In this document: positions 45,225-53,652 of the stretch, piece after piece | Numbering within the stretch: the stretch's first letter is position 1 | Layout: each line of letters begins with the position of its first letter | NCBI GenBank assembly: GCA_964525555.1 | Contig: CAZGHN010000013.1 | Location: forward strand, 1 to 64,000 | Direction of reading: 5' to 3' | DNA: 64,000 nt | Origin: JAFGHJ01 sp964525555 | GTDB taxonomy: Bacteria; Hydrothermota; UBA3072 | Position numbers and translations under genes: made by a program | The notes under the pieces: model-generated | Databases searched by the model: none | The model's input: only the letters and a program-made list of their open reading frames with translations | What the model was told of the DNA's origin: nothing

Positions 45225-46700
45225 ATGAACAAAATAAATAAATTTCGTTTATCATTATTCTTATATTTCCTGACTTTATACATAATAACGATTCAAGGGA
45301 TACAATCAGGAGATAATGTTTTCCATTATGATAGAACACAAAATATTATAAAAAATCACTCATTTTCAATGCCTGAGGGAAAATATTCTTTCAGCAAACA
45401 ACCCTGGTTACGAAATTGGATGAAAGAGGGAAAAGATTGTAGAATTTATCTTATATTACCTGATGGCCTTTCCATAACATCTATTCCGTTCACTTTTATC
45501 GGAAATCTAATAGAGAAGACCGGCAATTACGATATGTATGAGGGCAAAATGAATGAAGCCTGGACTAACGGTGATTATACAAAAACGATTTACTGTTTAA
45601 ATTTATTGCCTTCTGCTTTTTTTTCGGTTGTTATGAATTCCTTTATTATGGCTTTAACCTTACTTATCTTCTTTAATTTCTGTTATTTGCTTACAAACTC
45701 TTTAAAAAAATCTCTCATTTCCTCGATTCTTCTTGGTAATGCTACAATCTTATGGGTTTATTCAAGCAGCTTCTGGACTCAGCCCATTGTGACATTCTGC
45801 ATCTTTGCAGCTTTTTATTTTCTTTTTAGATTCAACAACGAAGATAATATAAAGTATTTGTTATTAGCAGGATTCTTTGCAGGATATTCTTATATATCTA
45901 GATACGCCAGTCTTTTATCTCTACCTTTCTTTATTTTTTATTTAATTAGTTCAAGATGGAAAGAGAAAAAAACAATCGTTAAATCACTTGCAGTTTTCTC
46001 AGTACCACTATTTATTATACTTTTTACCCAGATGTACTGGAATTTTTATCGATTCGGCTCGCCTTTCGATTTAGGACCTAACAAGCTATTCTTTTCAAGC
46101 AAATTTTTAGTTCCATATTTAACTAGTTTTCTTTTTAGTCTAAGCAGAAGTATATTCTTTTTTTCTCCTCCTTTGATATTAGGTATACTAGGATTTAAAA
46201 AATTCCTTAAAGAATACAAATTGGAGTTCTTATGTACTGCTGGCATTTCTTTTGGTTTTCTCCTCTTCTACAGTTTTTTTAACTTTGGAATAAACTTATT
46301 AGGCGCCGCCTGGGGACCCAGATATTTAGTTCCGGTGACTCCCTTTTTATTGCTACCCGTCTGTCTTTTTGTTGACAATACAGGGTGGAAGAAAATGTTA
46401 ACTTACGCAACACTGTCAAGCGGTCTCTTTACACAACTTATAGCGATTCTTCAACCCCTACAGGTTGAAGCGATAGATAACTATTTTGGAGAGTTGAAAG
46501 GCTTAGGAACCCCCCTTTTTAAAACGGAAATAATTCCGCAGGCAAAGATGCTGTTCAGAGGAGGATTTCATCTCTGGATCTTTGACAGTATTCCCAAACT
46601 AATAATGGGTCTTATCCTTTTAGGTATATGCTTTTATTCCTTATTTTATTGCATCTACGAAATTCGAAAAACGAAAGATTTAAAAACAATCTCTACTTAA
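45225..46700 (+). CDS. Polytopic membrane protein, glycosyltransferase-39-like
   Basis: 491 residues from ATG 45225 (AGGA upstream); an earlier in-frame ATG at 45177 lies inside tsaB-rimI and lacks a hydrophobic start. About ten membrane helices follow a first loop containing DNVFHYDRTQNII, reminiscent of the acidic first loop of polyprenyl-phosphate-dependent (GT-C) glycosyltransferases. Late loops include GPNKLFFSSKFLVPY and LLGAAWGPRYLVPVTPFLLL, the latter common in this group. Substrate unknown, and the assignment to GT-C is tentative. Confidence 0.72.
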   Translation: MNKINKFRLSLFLYFLTLYIITIQGIQSGDNVFHYDRTQNIIKNHSFSMPEGKYSFSKQPWLRNWMKEGKDCRIYLILPDGLSITSIPFTFIGNLIEKTGNYDMYEGKMNEAWTNGDYTKTIYCLNLLPSAFFSVVMNSFIMALTLLIFFNFCYLLTNSLKKSLISSILLGNATILWVYSSSFWTQPIVTFCIFAAFYFLFRFNNEDNIKYLLLAGFFAGYSYISRYASLLSLPFFIFYLISSRWKEKKTIVKSLAVFSVPLFIILFTQMYWNFYRFGSPFDLGPNKLFFSSKFLVPYLTSFLFSLSRSIFFFSPPLILGILGFKKFLKEYKLEFLCTAGISFGFLLFYSFFNFGINLLGAAWGPRYLVPVTPFLLLPVCLFVDNTGWKKMLTYATLSSGLFTQLIAILQPLQVEAIDNYFGELKGLGTPLFKTEIIPQAKMLFRGGFHLWIFDSIPKLIMGLILLGICFYSLFYCIYEIRKTKDLKTIST

Positions 46701-46816
46701 TTAAAATCAAATCGCTCTTCTCTTCAGGTTAAGCGAAAAATGCGTGGAGATTTTTCTTGTTTTTGAATTTTGATTTGTATTTTTGCTTTTTAATATTTAA
46801 ATTTTACACTAATTTT

Positions 46817-48658
46817 TTAAAACGGGTGTCCGAAGTTAAGATATATCTTTCCTTTATCTTCTGAAGAAATATCCCTCATAGCTCTTGCATAATCGAACCT
46901 GATAACTCCTATAGGAGAACTATATCCAATCCCAAATCCAATACCTGTATTAAAATCACTAAAAGATACATCAGCTAAATCCATCCAGAGTGAACCGAAA
47001 TCAGCAAAAATTATTGCGTATAGCCTGCCGTAGACCGGCATCCGGAGTTCGAGATTAAATAACAATTCATCTAACCCGCTCATACGGTCCGGTCTTATAT
47101 CGGGAAAACCAATCGAAGCTTCCTTATACCCCCTAAGAGAACCATATCCCCCCATCTCAAGGCGAACATCAGGACTAATATCTTCAGGAGCTCCTTTAGG
47201 AAAAGTTACAATAGCTCTCGATCTCTGTGCTACAATTAGTCGAAGAGGTAGCGGATAATAAGAAGCAATATCAAAATTTAATCTGTCAAAATGATTATCT
47301 CCCCCCAGAAATCTTCCGGCATAATCATACTGCACGAGCAAACGGAGTCCTTTACTTGGATTAAGAATATTATTTCTCTTATCAAATAAATATCTCGCTG
47401 AAACTCTGTTGGTGATATTAATTGTATCGGTCTTAAAAGATGCTCTCCTGAATTCATAAGGAAAAGAAATCACTGAATAAGTCCCTAATTTTCTTTCAAG
47501 AACAAACTCCATAGACAAATCAGATTCAAAATATCTTCTCTTTAGAGCCGGTGACATAATAAGACTGAATCCGCTACCCAGCAAATATGATTCTCTGTAA
47601 ATAATTCTATACTCCTGCTCCCAATCATCAAAAGCTAACATTCCCGTACCCTCGTCAATCTTTGGTGCTCCTTTGAATGATAAATCAATAATTAGCCTTT
47701 GAAGGTTTCCAAAAAGATCCAAATCGCCCCATCTGAAATCCATTATCGCTCTCCGAGGAGACTCATAACCGAAACCAAGCTGAAAAAACCGTGATTCTTC
47801 TTCTTTCAAAAAGAAAGTTATATCAACAAAATTATCCTGTACTTTCTCCTCATGAACTTTTACATCAGAAAATAATTCGGTCTGATAAAGGTTACTTTGT
47901 GAAAGATATACTTTCGAGGGCTGATAAACATCACCTTCTTTTATTCTAAGTTCCCGTCTAACAACCTTATTTCTAACCTCTTTTAACCCTCTAATTTTTA
48001 CATTCCTAACATACATCTTCATACCTTCATTAATAATTATTCTAAGAAAAATACTATTGCTTTCTCCCTGGTCACCCATAAAACTTCTTTCCATTATTAT
48101 TGAAGCATCGGCATATCCCTTTTCCGCATAACTACTTGTTAAAATATACTTACCTGCATCCAAAACAGCTTCATCATAATACATACCTTCTTCAACAGAT
48201 AATTTTTTCTTGATATATTCAACGGAAACTATATTGTTTCCAATAATCTCAATGCTGTCGATTTTACTCCGCAATCCTTCAAAAATATGATAAGTTATTA
48301 TAAAGCCATTTATCTTCTCAACAAATTCACCTTCTCTCTTCAAAATTCTCATATTGAAGAATCCTCTACTCCTGTAATAGCTGACTATTTTCTCGGGACC
48401 CTCTCTTGCAAATTGTTCTATATAACGATCACCTACTTTTACAGGAAGAACCTCTTCTAATTTTTGATCAGAAATAAAACGATTACCTTCAAAGTTTATC
48501 TTAGCTACTCTTACTACTCCATTTTGCTTCACTTGACCCGTACAGCCAAAAAAGGAACAAATAAACAGTATCAATAAATTATAAATTCCTCTAATAAAGA
48601 AATTATGGCGAAAAAAATATGTTTTTTTTCTATTACTTTCTATAGTAAAACCAAACAA
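46817..48658 (-). CDS. Omp85/BamA-TamA family outer-membrane protein
   Basis: 613 residues. Three POTRA domains occupy about residues 45-300 (RVAKINFEGNRFISDQKLEE, IDSIEIIGNNIVSVEYIKKKL, YVRNVKIRGLKEVRNKVVRREL). A 16-strand barrel follows, with the lid-loop motif GGYGSLRGYKE and a terminal aromatic residue (NFGHPF) that serves as the barrel signal. The signal segment is preceded by a long basic stretch and ends FFGC-TGQ, suggesting a lipobox, which is unusual for BamA. Start TTG 48658 follows GAGAGG. It could be BamA or a TamA-like paralogue, and no chaperone gene is adjacent. Confidence 0.88.
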   Translation of the reverse strand: MFGFTIESNRKKTYFFRHNFFIRGIYNLLILFICSFFGCTGQVKQNGVVRVAKINFEGNRFISDQKLEEVLPVKVGDRYIEQFAREGPEKIVSYYRSRGFFNMRILKREGEFVEKINGFIITYHIFEGLRSKIDSIEIIGNNIVSVEYIKKKLSVEEGMYYDEAVLDAGKYILTSSYAEKGYADASIIMERSFMGDQGESNSIFLRIIINEGMKMYVRNVKIRGLKEVRNKVVRRELRIKEGDVYQPSKVYLSQSNLYQTELFSDVKVHEEKVQDNFVDITFFLKEEESRFFQLGFGYESPRRAIMDFRWGDLDLFGNLQRLIIDLSFKGAPKIDEGTGMLAFDDWEQEYRIIYRESYLLGSGFSLIMSPALKRRYFESDLSMEFVLERKLGTYSVISFPYEFRRASFKTDTINITNRVSARYLFDKRNNILNPSKGLRLLVQYDYAGRFLGGDNHFDRLNFDIASYYPLPLRLIVAQRSRAIVTFPKGAPEDISPDVRLEMGGYGSLRGYKEASIGFPDIRPDRMSGLDELLFNLELRMPVYGRLYAIIFADFGSLWMDLADVSFSDFNTGIGFGIGYSSPIGVIRFDYARAMRDISSEDKGKIYLNFGHPF

Positions 48659-48677
48659 ATGTAATCCTCTCTATAAA

Positions 48678-48705
48678 AGAATATTCCTTTTAGGGAAAAA
48701 CGCAA
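48678..48705 (-). promoter_or_regulatory. Promoter of the Omp85 gene
   Basis: On the minus strand TTGCGT (48705-48700) and TATTCT (48683-48678) are 16 nt apart, 20 nt before the TTG start. Confidence 0.45.
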
Positions 48706-48821
48706 GCAAGAAATCCAAAAAACAAACAATGTTTCGTAACTTATTGACATTAAAACCTTTACTTTTTGTTTTTATTATTAGACTCTACATAACACAGACG
48801 CTAAAAAATAATTTATTAGGA

Positions 48822-49895
48822 TTACTTGTCCTCGCCTACAAGCAATTCATTTAATTCTTCAGGATTAGGAGAAATACGGACCGCATCTTTACGGCTAATT
48901 ACTTCTTTCCCTATCAATTCAGCAAGGGATTTATTAAGCGTTTTCATTCCTTCCTTGGTTCTGGTCTGCATAATTGAATACAACTGATGTGTTTTCCCTT
49001 CTCTTACTAATTTTCTAACAGCTGCTATCGAAATAAGCGTCTCTGTAACCGCAATCAAGCCAACCTTTTTTTTGTTTTTCACCAAATCCTGAGAAATTAT
49101 TCCAAGTAGGTTCGCCGAAAGCTGCAGCGTCACTTGTCTCCTTTGATGAGGAGGAAATATATTTATAATTCTATCTATTGTTTGAATAGCACTTCTTGTG
49201 TGCAAGGTTGAAAGAACTAAATGTCCTGTTTCTGCTGCCGTTATTGTTATCTGTATAGATTCTCTATCCCGCATTTCACCAACAACAATAACATCAGGAT
49301 CCTGACGAAGTGCAAATTTTACGGCAGAGGAAAAAGAATGTGTATCATAACCAACTGCTCTCTGATCTATTGCCGCTTTTTTATCTTCATATATAAATTC
49401 AATCGGGTCTTCCACCGTTATTATATGAGATGTTCTTCTCTCATTTATATATTGTACTATAGAAGCAATTGTTGTTGACTTTCCACAACCGGAAGGGCCT
49501 GTAATAAGAAGAAGTCCTCGTGGTTTCATCGCAAATTCTTCCAAAACTTCTGGTAAATTCAAAGTGCTAAGTTCCGGTATCGTGGATGGAATCAGCCTAA
49601 AAACTATACCGGGATTTCTCCTCTGCATAAACAAATTAACTCTGAATCTTGAAAGACCAGGAACATTAACGGCAAGATCCATTTCCCTTTTACTTTCAAA
49701 TTCTTCCAATTGCTTACGAGACATAACACTCGCAGCAACACTTTTTATGTCTTCGACACTAAGAGGGCTATGTTCCTCCAACTTCATCAGATCTTTGTCT
49801 TTCCTAATAATAGGTACAGCCCCAACCTTTAAAATAAGGTCTGAAACATTATCTTTTTTCATCTTATTGAGAAGGGGACCAATATTCAAAGACAT
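48822..49895 (-). CDS. PilT/PilU-type pilus retraction ATPase (copy 2)
   Basis: 357 residues. Walker A GPSGCGKSTT, the Asp box VEDPIEFIYEDKK, Walker B VGEMRDRESI and the His box LVLSTLHTRSA are all intact. The family's N-terminal PAS-like domain begins VSDLILKVGAVPI. It follows the other PilT gene after one nucleotide. The pair resembles pilT-pilU: the second copy usually assists retraction. Confidence 0.92.
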   Translation of the reverse strand: MSLNIGPLLNKMKKDNVSDLILKVGAVPIIRKDKDLMKLEEHSPLSVEDIKSVAASVMSRKQLEEFESKREMDLAVNVPGLSRFRVNLFMQRRNPGIVFRLIPSTIPELSTLNLPEVLEEFAMKPRGLLLITGPSGCGKSTTIASIVQYINERRTSHIITVEDPIEFIYEDKKAAIDQRAVGYDTHSFSSAVKFALRQDPDVIVVGEMRDRESIQITITAAETGHLVLSTLHTRSAIQTIDRIINIFPPHQRRQVTLQLSANLLGIISQDLVKNKKKVGLIAVTETLISIAAVRKLVREGKTHQLYSIMQTRTKEGMKTLNKSLAELIGKEVISRKDAVRISPNPEELNELLVGEDK

Positions 49896-49896
49896 T

Positions 49897-50964
49897 TTAA
49901 CCCCTGGCTAAAGAAGCTTCAAACATTTTAGGATTGGATGCTTTAGAAAGTGCCTCTTCATAATCGACCTGACCTCTAAGGTAAAGCTCCTTTAAATAAT
50001 CGTCGAGCAACTTCATTCCAAATTGAGCACCGGATTTTATTATATTATAAATTTGCTCTATTTTTCCTTCTCTTATCGCATTGGCAACCCCTTTAGTCCC
50101 GATAAGAATTTCATAAGCGCCAATTCTTCCTTCCTCATCAGCCTTCCTAAGCAACGTCTGAGATACTACGGCTCTGATTGTCGAGGCAAATTGCACTCGA
50201 ATCTGATGTTGATGTTCGGGTTCAAAAACATCTACTATTCTATCAACCGTCTGAGGCGCATCGGGAGTATGAAGAGTTGCAAAAACAAGAGAACCCATTT
50301 CTGCCGCATTAAGAGCTTTTTCTATAGTTTCCCTATCCCTCATCTCTCCGATCATTATAACGTCCGGATTCTGCCTCATAACTCTTTTCAGAGCTTCTTC
50401 AAAGGAACTTGTATCTACACCTATAGCACGTTGTTCAATTACACTCTTTTTGTCTTCAAAAACGTACTCGATTGGGTCTTCGATTGTAATAATATGTTTT
50501 TTTTCAGTAATGTTTATCTCTTCTATCATAGCAGAAAGAGTTGTTGACTTGCCGGCTCCTGTCGGACCGGTTACAAGTACAAACCCATGAGAAGAAAGAG
50601 CTATATTTTTAAGTATATCAGGCAATTTCCATTCATTTATCGTTTTAACTTTGATAGGAATAACTCTTACCGCAATGCCTATTTTCCCTCTCTGAAGAAA
50701 AACATTCATCCTGAAACGTGCGGACCCGGAAAGTTCATAAGAAATATCAAGCTCCCATTCCCTCTTAAAACGTTCCTTTTGTTCATCTGTCATTATCTCG
50801 AAAACAAGGTCCTGAATATCTTCCGCAGAAAACGGTTTGTAGCTCTCTATTCTTTTTAAATTACCCTGGACTCTCACTATAGGTGGTTCATCTGCTTTAA
50901 GGTGAAGATCGGATCCGTTAAACTTAAGAACCTCGTTCAAATATTGTTCGATTTTAGCGCTCAT
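49897..50964 (-). CDS. pilT: Twitching motility ATPase PilT (copy 1)
   Basis: 355 residues of the type IV pilus retraction hexamer. Motifs: GSDLHLKADEPP, Walker A GPTGAGKSTT, Asp box IEDPIEYVFEDKK, Walker B IGEMRDRETI and His box LVFATLHTPDA. There is no clear ribosome site before the ATG at 50964, and the preceding element is a tRNA ending 20 nt away, so its message may be released by tRNA 3' processing. Pilus structural genes are not in this window. Confidence 0.93.
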   Translation of the reverse strand: MSAKIEQYLNEVLKFNGSDLHLKADEPPIVRVQGNLKRIESYKPFSAEDIQDLVFEIMTDEQKERFKREWELDISYELSGSARFRMNVFLQRGKIGIAVRVIPIKVKTINEWKLPDILKNIALSSHGFVLVTGPTGAGKSTTLSAMIEEINITEKKHIITIEDPIEYVFEDKKSVIEQRAIGVDTSSFEEALKRVMRQNPDVIMIGEMRDRETIEKALNAAEMGSLVFATLHTPDAPQTVDRIVDVFEPEHQHQIRVQFASTIRAVVSQTLLRKADEEGRIGAYEILIGTKGVANAIREGKIEQIYNIIKSGAQFGMKLLDDYLKELYLRGQVDYEEALSKASNPKMFEASLARG

Positions 50965-50984
50965 GGTATTTCGTTTTTATTTAT

Positions 50985-51057
50985 TACACCCGAAAGGATT
51001 CGAACCTTCAGCCTTCCCGGCCGGAGCGGGACGCTCTATCCATTGAGCTACGGGTGT
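50985..51057 (-). tRNA. tRNA-Arg (anticodon CCG)
   Basis: A full cloverleaf of 73 nt read on the minus strand: acceptor ACACCCG/CGGGTGT, D stem GCTC/GAGC, anticodon stem TCCCG/CGGGA with loop CTCCGGC (anticodon CCG, reading CGG), and T arm GAAGG-TTCGAAT-CCTTT. No CCA is encoded. The first base overlaps the last base of the TAA stop of the HU gene, so both must come from one transcript and excising the tRNA 5' end would cut the HU mRNA at its stop. Confidence 0.95.
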
Positions 51058-51356
51058 TAGCCTTCAGGAAAAACCTTGCTCTCAATTTCCCTCTTAAGAA
51101 CTTTTGAAGGTTTAAATGTAGGCATCCACCTTCCAGGAATTTTAACCTCCTGGTTTGTTCTTGGATTTCTGCCTATTCTACCCTTACGAAATTTATTTCC
51201 AAAAACGCCAAAACCTCTAAATTCTATCCTGTTATTAGAATAATAGACTTCTTTAACCTCTTCAAGAAAAGCTTCGACGACCGTCCTAACTTCTTTTACT
51301 GGGATACCTGTCCCTTTCGAAATATTCATTACAATATCTGACCGGGTCTTTGTCAT
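51057..51356 (-). CDS. HU/IHF family DNA-binding protein
   Basis: 99 residues. Two N-terminal helices are followed by the beta arm with the family core IEFRGFGVFGNKFRKGRIGRN and P(RTNQEVKIPGRW). It bends and organises DNA as a dimer. AAGGAGG precedes the ATG, and a consensus promoter lies upstream. The gene runs directly into tRNA-Arg and then the two pilT genes, so all may share one transcript. Confidence 0.95.
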   Translation of the reverse strand: MTKTRSDIVMNISKGTGIPVKEVRTVVEAFLEEVKEVYYSNNRIEFRGFGVFGNKFRKGRIGRNPRTNQEVKIPGRWMPTFKPSKVLKREIESKVFPEG

Positions 51357-51412
51357 AAAATTACCTCCTTACTATTTTGCTAATACGTTAAAATACATTA
51401 ACTTATACTACT

Positions 51413-51441
51413 TATATACACATATTTAGCCTCTATGTCAA
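51413..51441 (-). promoter_or_regulatory. Promoter of the HU, tRNA-Arg, pilT unit
   Basis: On the minus strand TTGACA (51441-51436) and TATATA (51418-51413) are 17 nt apart. The leader is about 50 nt and ends in AAGGAGG. Confidence 0.7.
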
Positions 51442-51482
51442 GGGTATTTCCTAAAAACTACTACAAAAAAACAAAAACAATT

Positions 51483-51600
51483 TTACCACAGAGTGCACAG
51501 AGAGACACAGAGTATTTATAGTTTTAATTCAAAATTAATAATTCAAAATTATTAATTTTTGACTCATAACACACGACTAATGACTAGCAGCGCTTCGCAC
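51483..51600. repeat. Two dispersed repeat types side by side
   Basis: ccacagagtgcacagagagacacagag (51485-51511) is followed by ttaattcaaaattaataattcaaaattatt (51524-51553) and cgcttcgcaccgaacc (51592-51607). The inverse of the last, ggtgcgaagc, occurs at 59452 and 62252. All three sites lie shortly before a TTGACA promoter. Confidence 0.6.
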
Positions 51601-51608
51601 CGAACCTC

Positions 51609-51637
51609 TTGACATACTGTCAGGGCGGGCCTAATAT
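51609..51637 (+). promoter_or_regulatory. Promoter of the DUF2007 gene (leaderless geometry)
   Basis: TTGACA (51609-51614) and TAATAT (51632-51637) are 17 nt apart, and the ATG at 51644 begins 6 nt later, on the expected transcription start. Confidence 0.65.
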
Positions 51638-51643
51638 CTACTT

Positions 51644-51859
51644 ATGATTAAAGACGATAATTGGGATATTCTTCTAAAAACAAACCCTAACGAGGCCGAA
51701 ATTTTTCGGGGTATACTTGAGACCAACGGAATAGAAGCTAAACTTGAACAGGAAGCTGTAGGGAAAATATATGGGTTAACCACAGACGGGCTTGGTGAGG
51801 TAAAAATATATGTTCCTAAAGACCAATTAGAAGAAGCAAAAAAAATAATCGAAGTATAA
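51644..51859 (+). CDS. DUF2007 domain protein
   Basis: 71 residues, a single PII-like small fold: WDILLKTNPNEAEIFRGILETNGIE, then GEVKIYVPKDQLEEAKKII. DUF2007 proteins are annotated as putative signal-transducing proteins, with no established partner. Short but clearly a member by length and pattern. It converges on galT with a 11-nt gap. Confidence 0.85.
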   Translation: MIKDDNWDILLKTNPNEAEIFRGILETNGIEAKLEQEAVGKIYGLTTDGLGEVKIYVPKDQLEEAKKIIEV

Positions 51860-51870
51860 ACAAAGGGCTT

Positions 51871-52842
51871 TCATTTAACCTTTTTCAGCTCCTTAACTGC
51901 GCTTTCTGGAGATACAGGATTAATAGAAATTCCCGTTCCCTTCTCAAACCCCGCAGGAATAGTTAGCTTGGGCAATATTTGTATGTTCCAATGTCCTTTT
52001 TTAATAGAAGGCGTATTGAAAAAATAGTTAAAAGGAATATTGCCCAGTACTTTTTTATATCTTATAAAAACTTCCTTTATAACATTCCCAAGCAATATTA
52101 ACTGTTCATCCTTTACTTCTTCAAAAAAAAGCGGATGATTTCTGGGTAAAACCAGAAGTTGATACGGATATTCCGATGCAAAAGGTGCGAGTACAATAAA
52201 ACTTCTGTTTTCTAACAACACTCTATTATCATCGAAGGCTTTTTCTATAAGACCACAATAGATACATGTTTTGGATTTTTTTATTGCTTTTGTTTCTTCC
52301 TCTATGAAAGGAGGTATCACGGGAAGAGCTAGAATCTGAGAATGTGAATGAGAAAGAGAAGCTCCGGCTGATATACCATGATTTTTAAATATAAAAACTG
52401 ACTTTATATGTTCCTCTCTTTTTAAAATTTTATATCTTTTTTTATACATTTTTAAAATAAGAAATATTTCATCCTGGTCCATACTGTACATATCTTTTGT
52501 GTGTAAAGGGGTTTCTGCAATTACTTCATGAATACCGTATCCTTCGACGAGATCAGGCATTCTCTTTGCTCCGCTACTCATTTTGATTCCGTTATTAAGC
52601 GCAGGATATTTATTAGGAAATACTCTTATCAACCAGCCAGGTTCATCTGGTTTCCCATTGTCTCTAAAGGAATCTACTTCTGGAGGAGTTAAAAATTCGT
52701 TTCGTTCACAGAAAGGGCAATTTTTTTTATCGTTTTTTTCTTTTATCGCTTCCCGGTTAAAAAAAGCATGGGGCCGTTTACCTCTTTTGGGAACAATTAA
52801 AACCCACTTATTGTGTAAAGGATCTTTTCTGAATTCAGACAT
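51871..52842 (-). CDS. galT: Galactose-1-phosphate uridylyltransferase-like protein
   Basis: 323 residues, HIT superfamily. It has N-terminal zinc cysteines in NCPFCERNEF and a second pair in CIYCGL. The active-site word, usually HPHxQ, reads HSHSQ in ASLSHSHSQILALP, with the nucleophilic histidine kept and Pro replaced by Ser. It transfers UMP between UDP-sugars and sugar-1-phosphates; the exact sugar is unsure because it lies apart from other galactose genes. The promoter ends 8 nt before the ATG, so the mRNA is probably leaderless. Confidence 0.87.
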   Translation of the reverse strand: MSEFRKDPLHNKWVLIVPKRGKRPHAFFNREAIKEKNDKKNCPFCERNEFLTPPEVDSFRDNGKPDEPGWLIRVFPNKYPALNNGIKMSSGAKRMPDLVEGYGIHEVIAETPLHTKDMYSMDQDEIFLILKMYKKRYKILKREEHIKSVFIFKNHGISAGASLSHSHSQILALPVIPPFIEEETKAIKKSKTCIYCGLIEKAFDDNRVLLENRSFIVLAPFASEYPYQLLVLPRNHPLFFEEVKDEQLILLGNVIKEVFIRYKKVLGNIPFNYFFNTPSIKKGHWNIQILPKLTIPAGFEKGTGISINPVSPESAVKELKKVK

Positions 52843-52850
52843 TTATAAGA

Positions 52851-52879
52851 ATTTTATGCTATTATCAGCCTTAACGCAA
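52851..52879 (-). promoter_or_regulatory. Promoter of galT (leaderless geometry)
   Basis: On the minus strand TTGCGT (52879-52874) and TAAAAT (52856-52851) are 17 nt apart, and the ATG at 52842 follows after 8 nt. Confidence 0.5.
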
Positions 52880-52889
52880 GGCTTTTTTT
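52867..52889 (+). terminator. Plus-strand terminator-like hairpin overlapping the galT promoter
   Basis: AGCCTT and AAGGCT enclose a 5-nt loop and are followed by seven T on the plus strand. No plus-strand gene ends here, so it could stop antisense transcription coming through galT. The stem overlaps the galT -35 box. Confidence 0.45.
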
Positions 52890-52978
52890 CCCTAAGGCAA
52901 AAAAAGTTAGGCCGTTAGACCGTTAGATTGTTAGGTAGTTAAAAAAAGCCCGCCCAACGAACCAACAAGAAAAGGGTA

Positions 52979-53006
52979 TTGACTTCGACTTCAAACGCCT
53001 TATTGT
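52979..53006 (+). promoter_or_regulatory. Promoter of the cyclophilin-like gene (leaderless geometry)
   Basis: TTGACT (52979-52984) and TATTGT (53001-53006) are 16 nt apart, and the ATG at 53013 follows after 6 nt. Confidence 0.5.
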
Positions 53007-53012
53007 TTTAAT

Positions 53013-53393
53013 ATGAAAAAAATAAAAATATCGTCCGAAAAAATCGGTGAAGTTTTCGCTACATTAACAGAAGAAAATCCCAAAACCGCTAAAGCTTTTT
53101 ACTCCTCCCTTCCCATAGAAGGAAAAGCAGGTCTGTGGGGAGATGAAATATACTTCAGGGTTCCGGTCCCGGTATACAAAGAAAAGGGTAGAGTTGCGGT
53201 AGAAAAGGGAGAAATAGCTTTGTGGGTTGAAAGTCCATCTTTTTGTATTTTTTTTGGGAAAACCCCCTCAAGTACAGAAAAAGAAATACGCGCATATAGC
53301 GATGTAAATGTAATAGGCAAAGTTGAGGGTGACCTGGAAGTTTTCAAAAATGTAGAGCAGGGCGAGGTAATCAGCATTAACAAAGCAGTCTAA
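53013..53393 (+). CDS. Cyclophilin-like (TM1367-type) protein
   Basis: 126 residues of the small cyclophilin-like barrel family: ENPKTAKAFYSSLPIEGKAGLWGDEIYFRVPV, then GEIALWVESPSFCIFFGKTPSS. Such proteins keep the cyclophilin fold but usually lack the prolyl-isomerase residues, and their role is not established. It stands alone between galT and glnA. Confidence 0.82.
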   Translation: MKKIKISSEKIGEVFATLTEENPKTAKAFYSSLPIEGKAGLWGDEIYFRVPVPVYKEKGRVAVEKGEIALWVESPSFCIFFGKTPSSTEKEIRAYSDVNVIGKVEGDLEVFKNVEQGEVISINKAV

Positions 53394-53573
53394 CTTTTTA
53401 ATTTGCTTCTCGCTTTTAGCTATTAGCTTAAAACACAGTATTCTTTCTTTACGCCTTTTTAATACATTTACTGTTTTGTGAAGAAATTTTTTTAATGCGA
53501 AAAGCGAAAGGAGAACATCTAATAGCGGTTGGAGTCGGGGCTGTGTCTCTGGTGTAAATTTAAGTAAATCAAC

Positions 53574-53601
53574 TTGACAAAAACTTAGGAATTTATATAA
53601 T
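53574..53601 (+). promoter_or_regulatory. Promoter of glnA
   Basis: TTGACA (53574-53579) and TATAAT (53596-53601) are 16 nt apart. The leader of about 45 nt carries GGGGAGGG before the ATG at 53653. No sigma54 or glutamine-riboswitch pattern was recognised in the 53394-53573 gap. Confidence 0.7.
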
Positions 53602-53652
53602 CTATCTAACTATAGAATAAATTTCAATTAAATCTATGTTATGGGGAGGGAA

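Noticed and set aside
53394..53640. Glutamine or other riboswitch upstream of glnA
   Set aside because: No recognisable aptamer pattern or terminator pair was found; only a standard promoter and ribosome site are visible.
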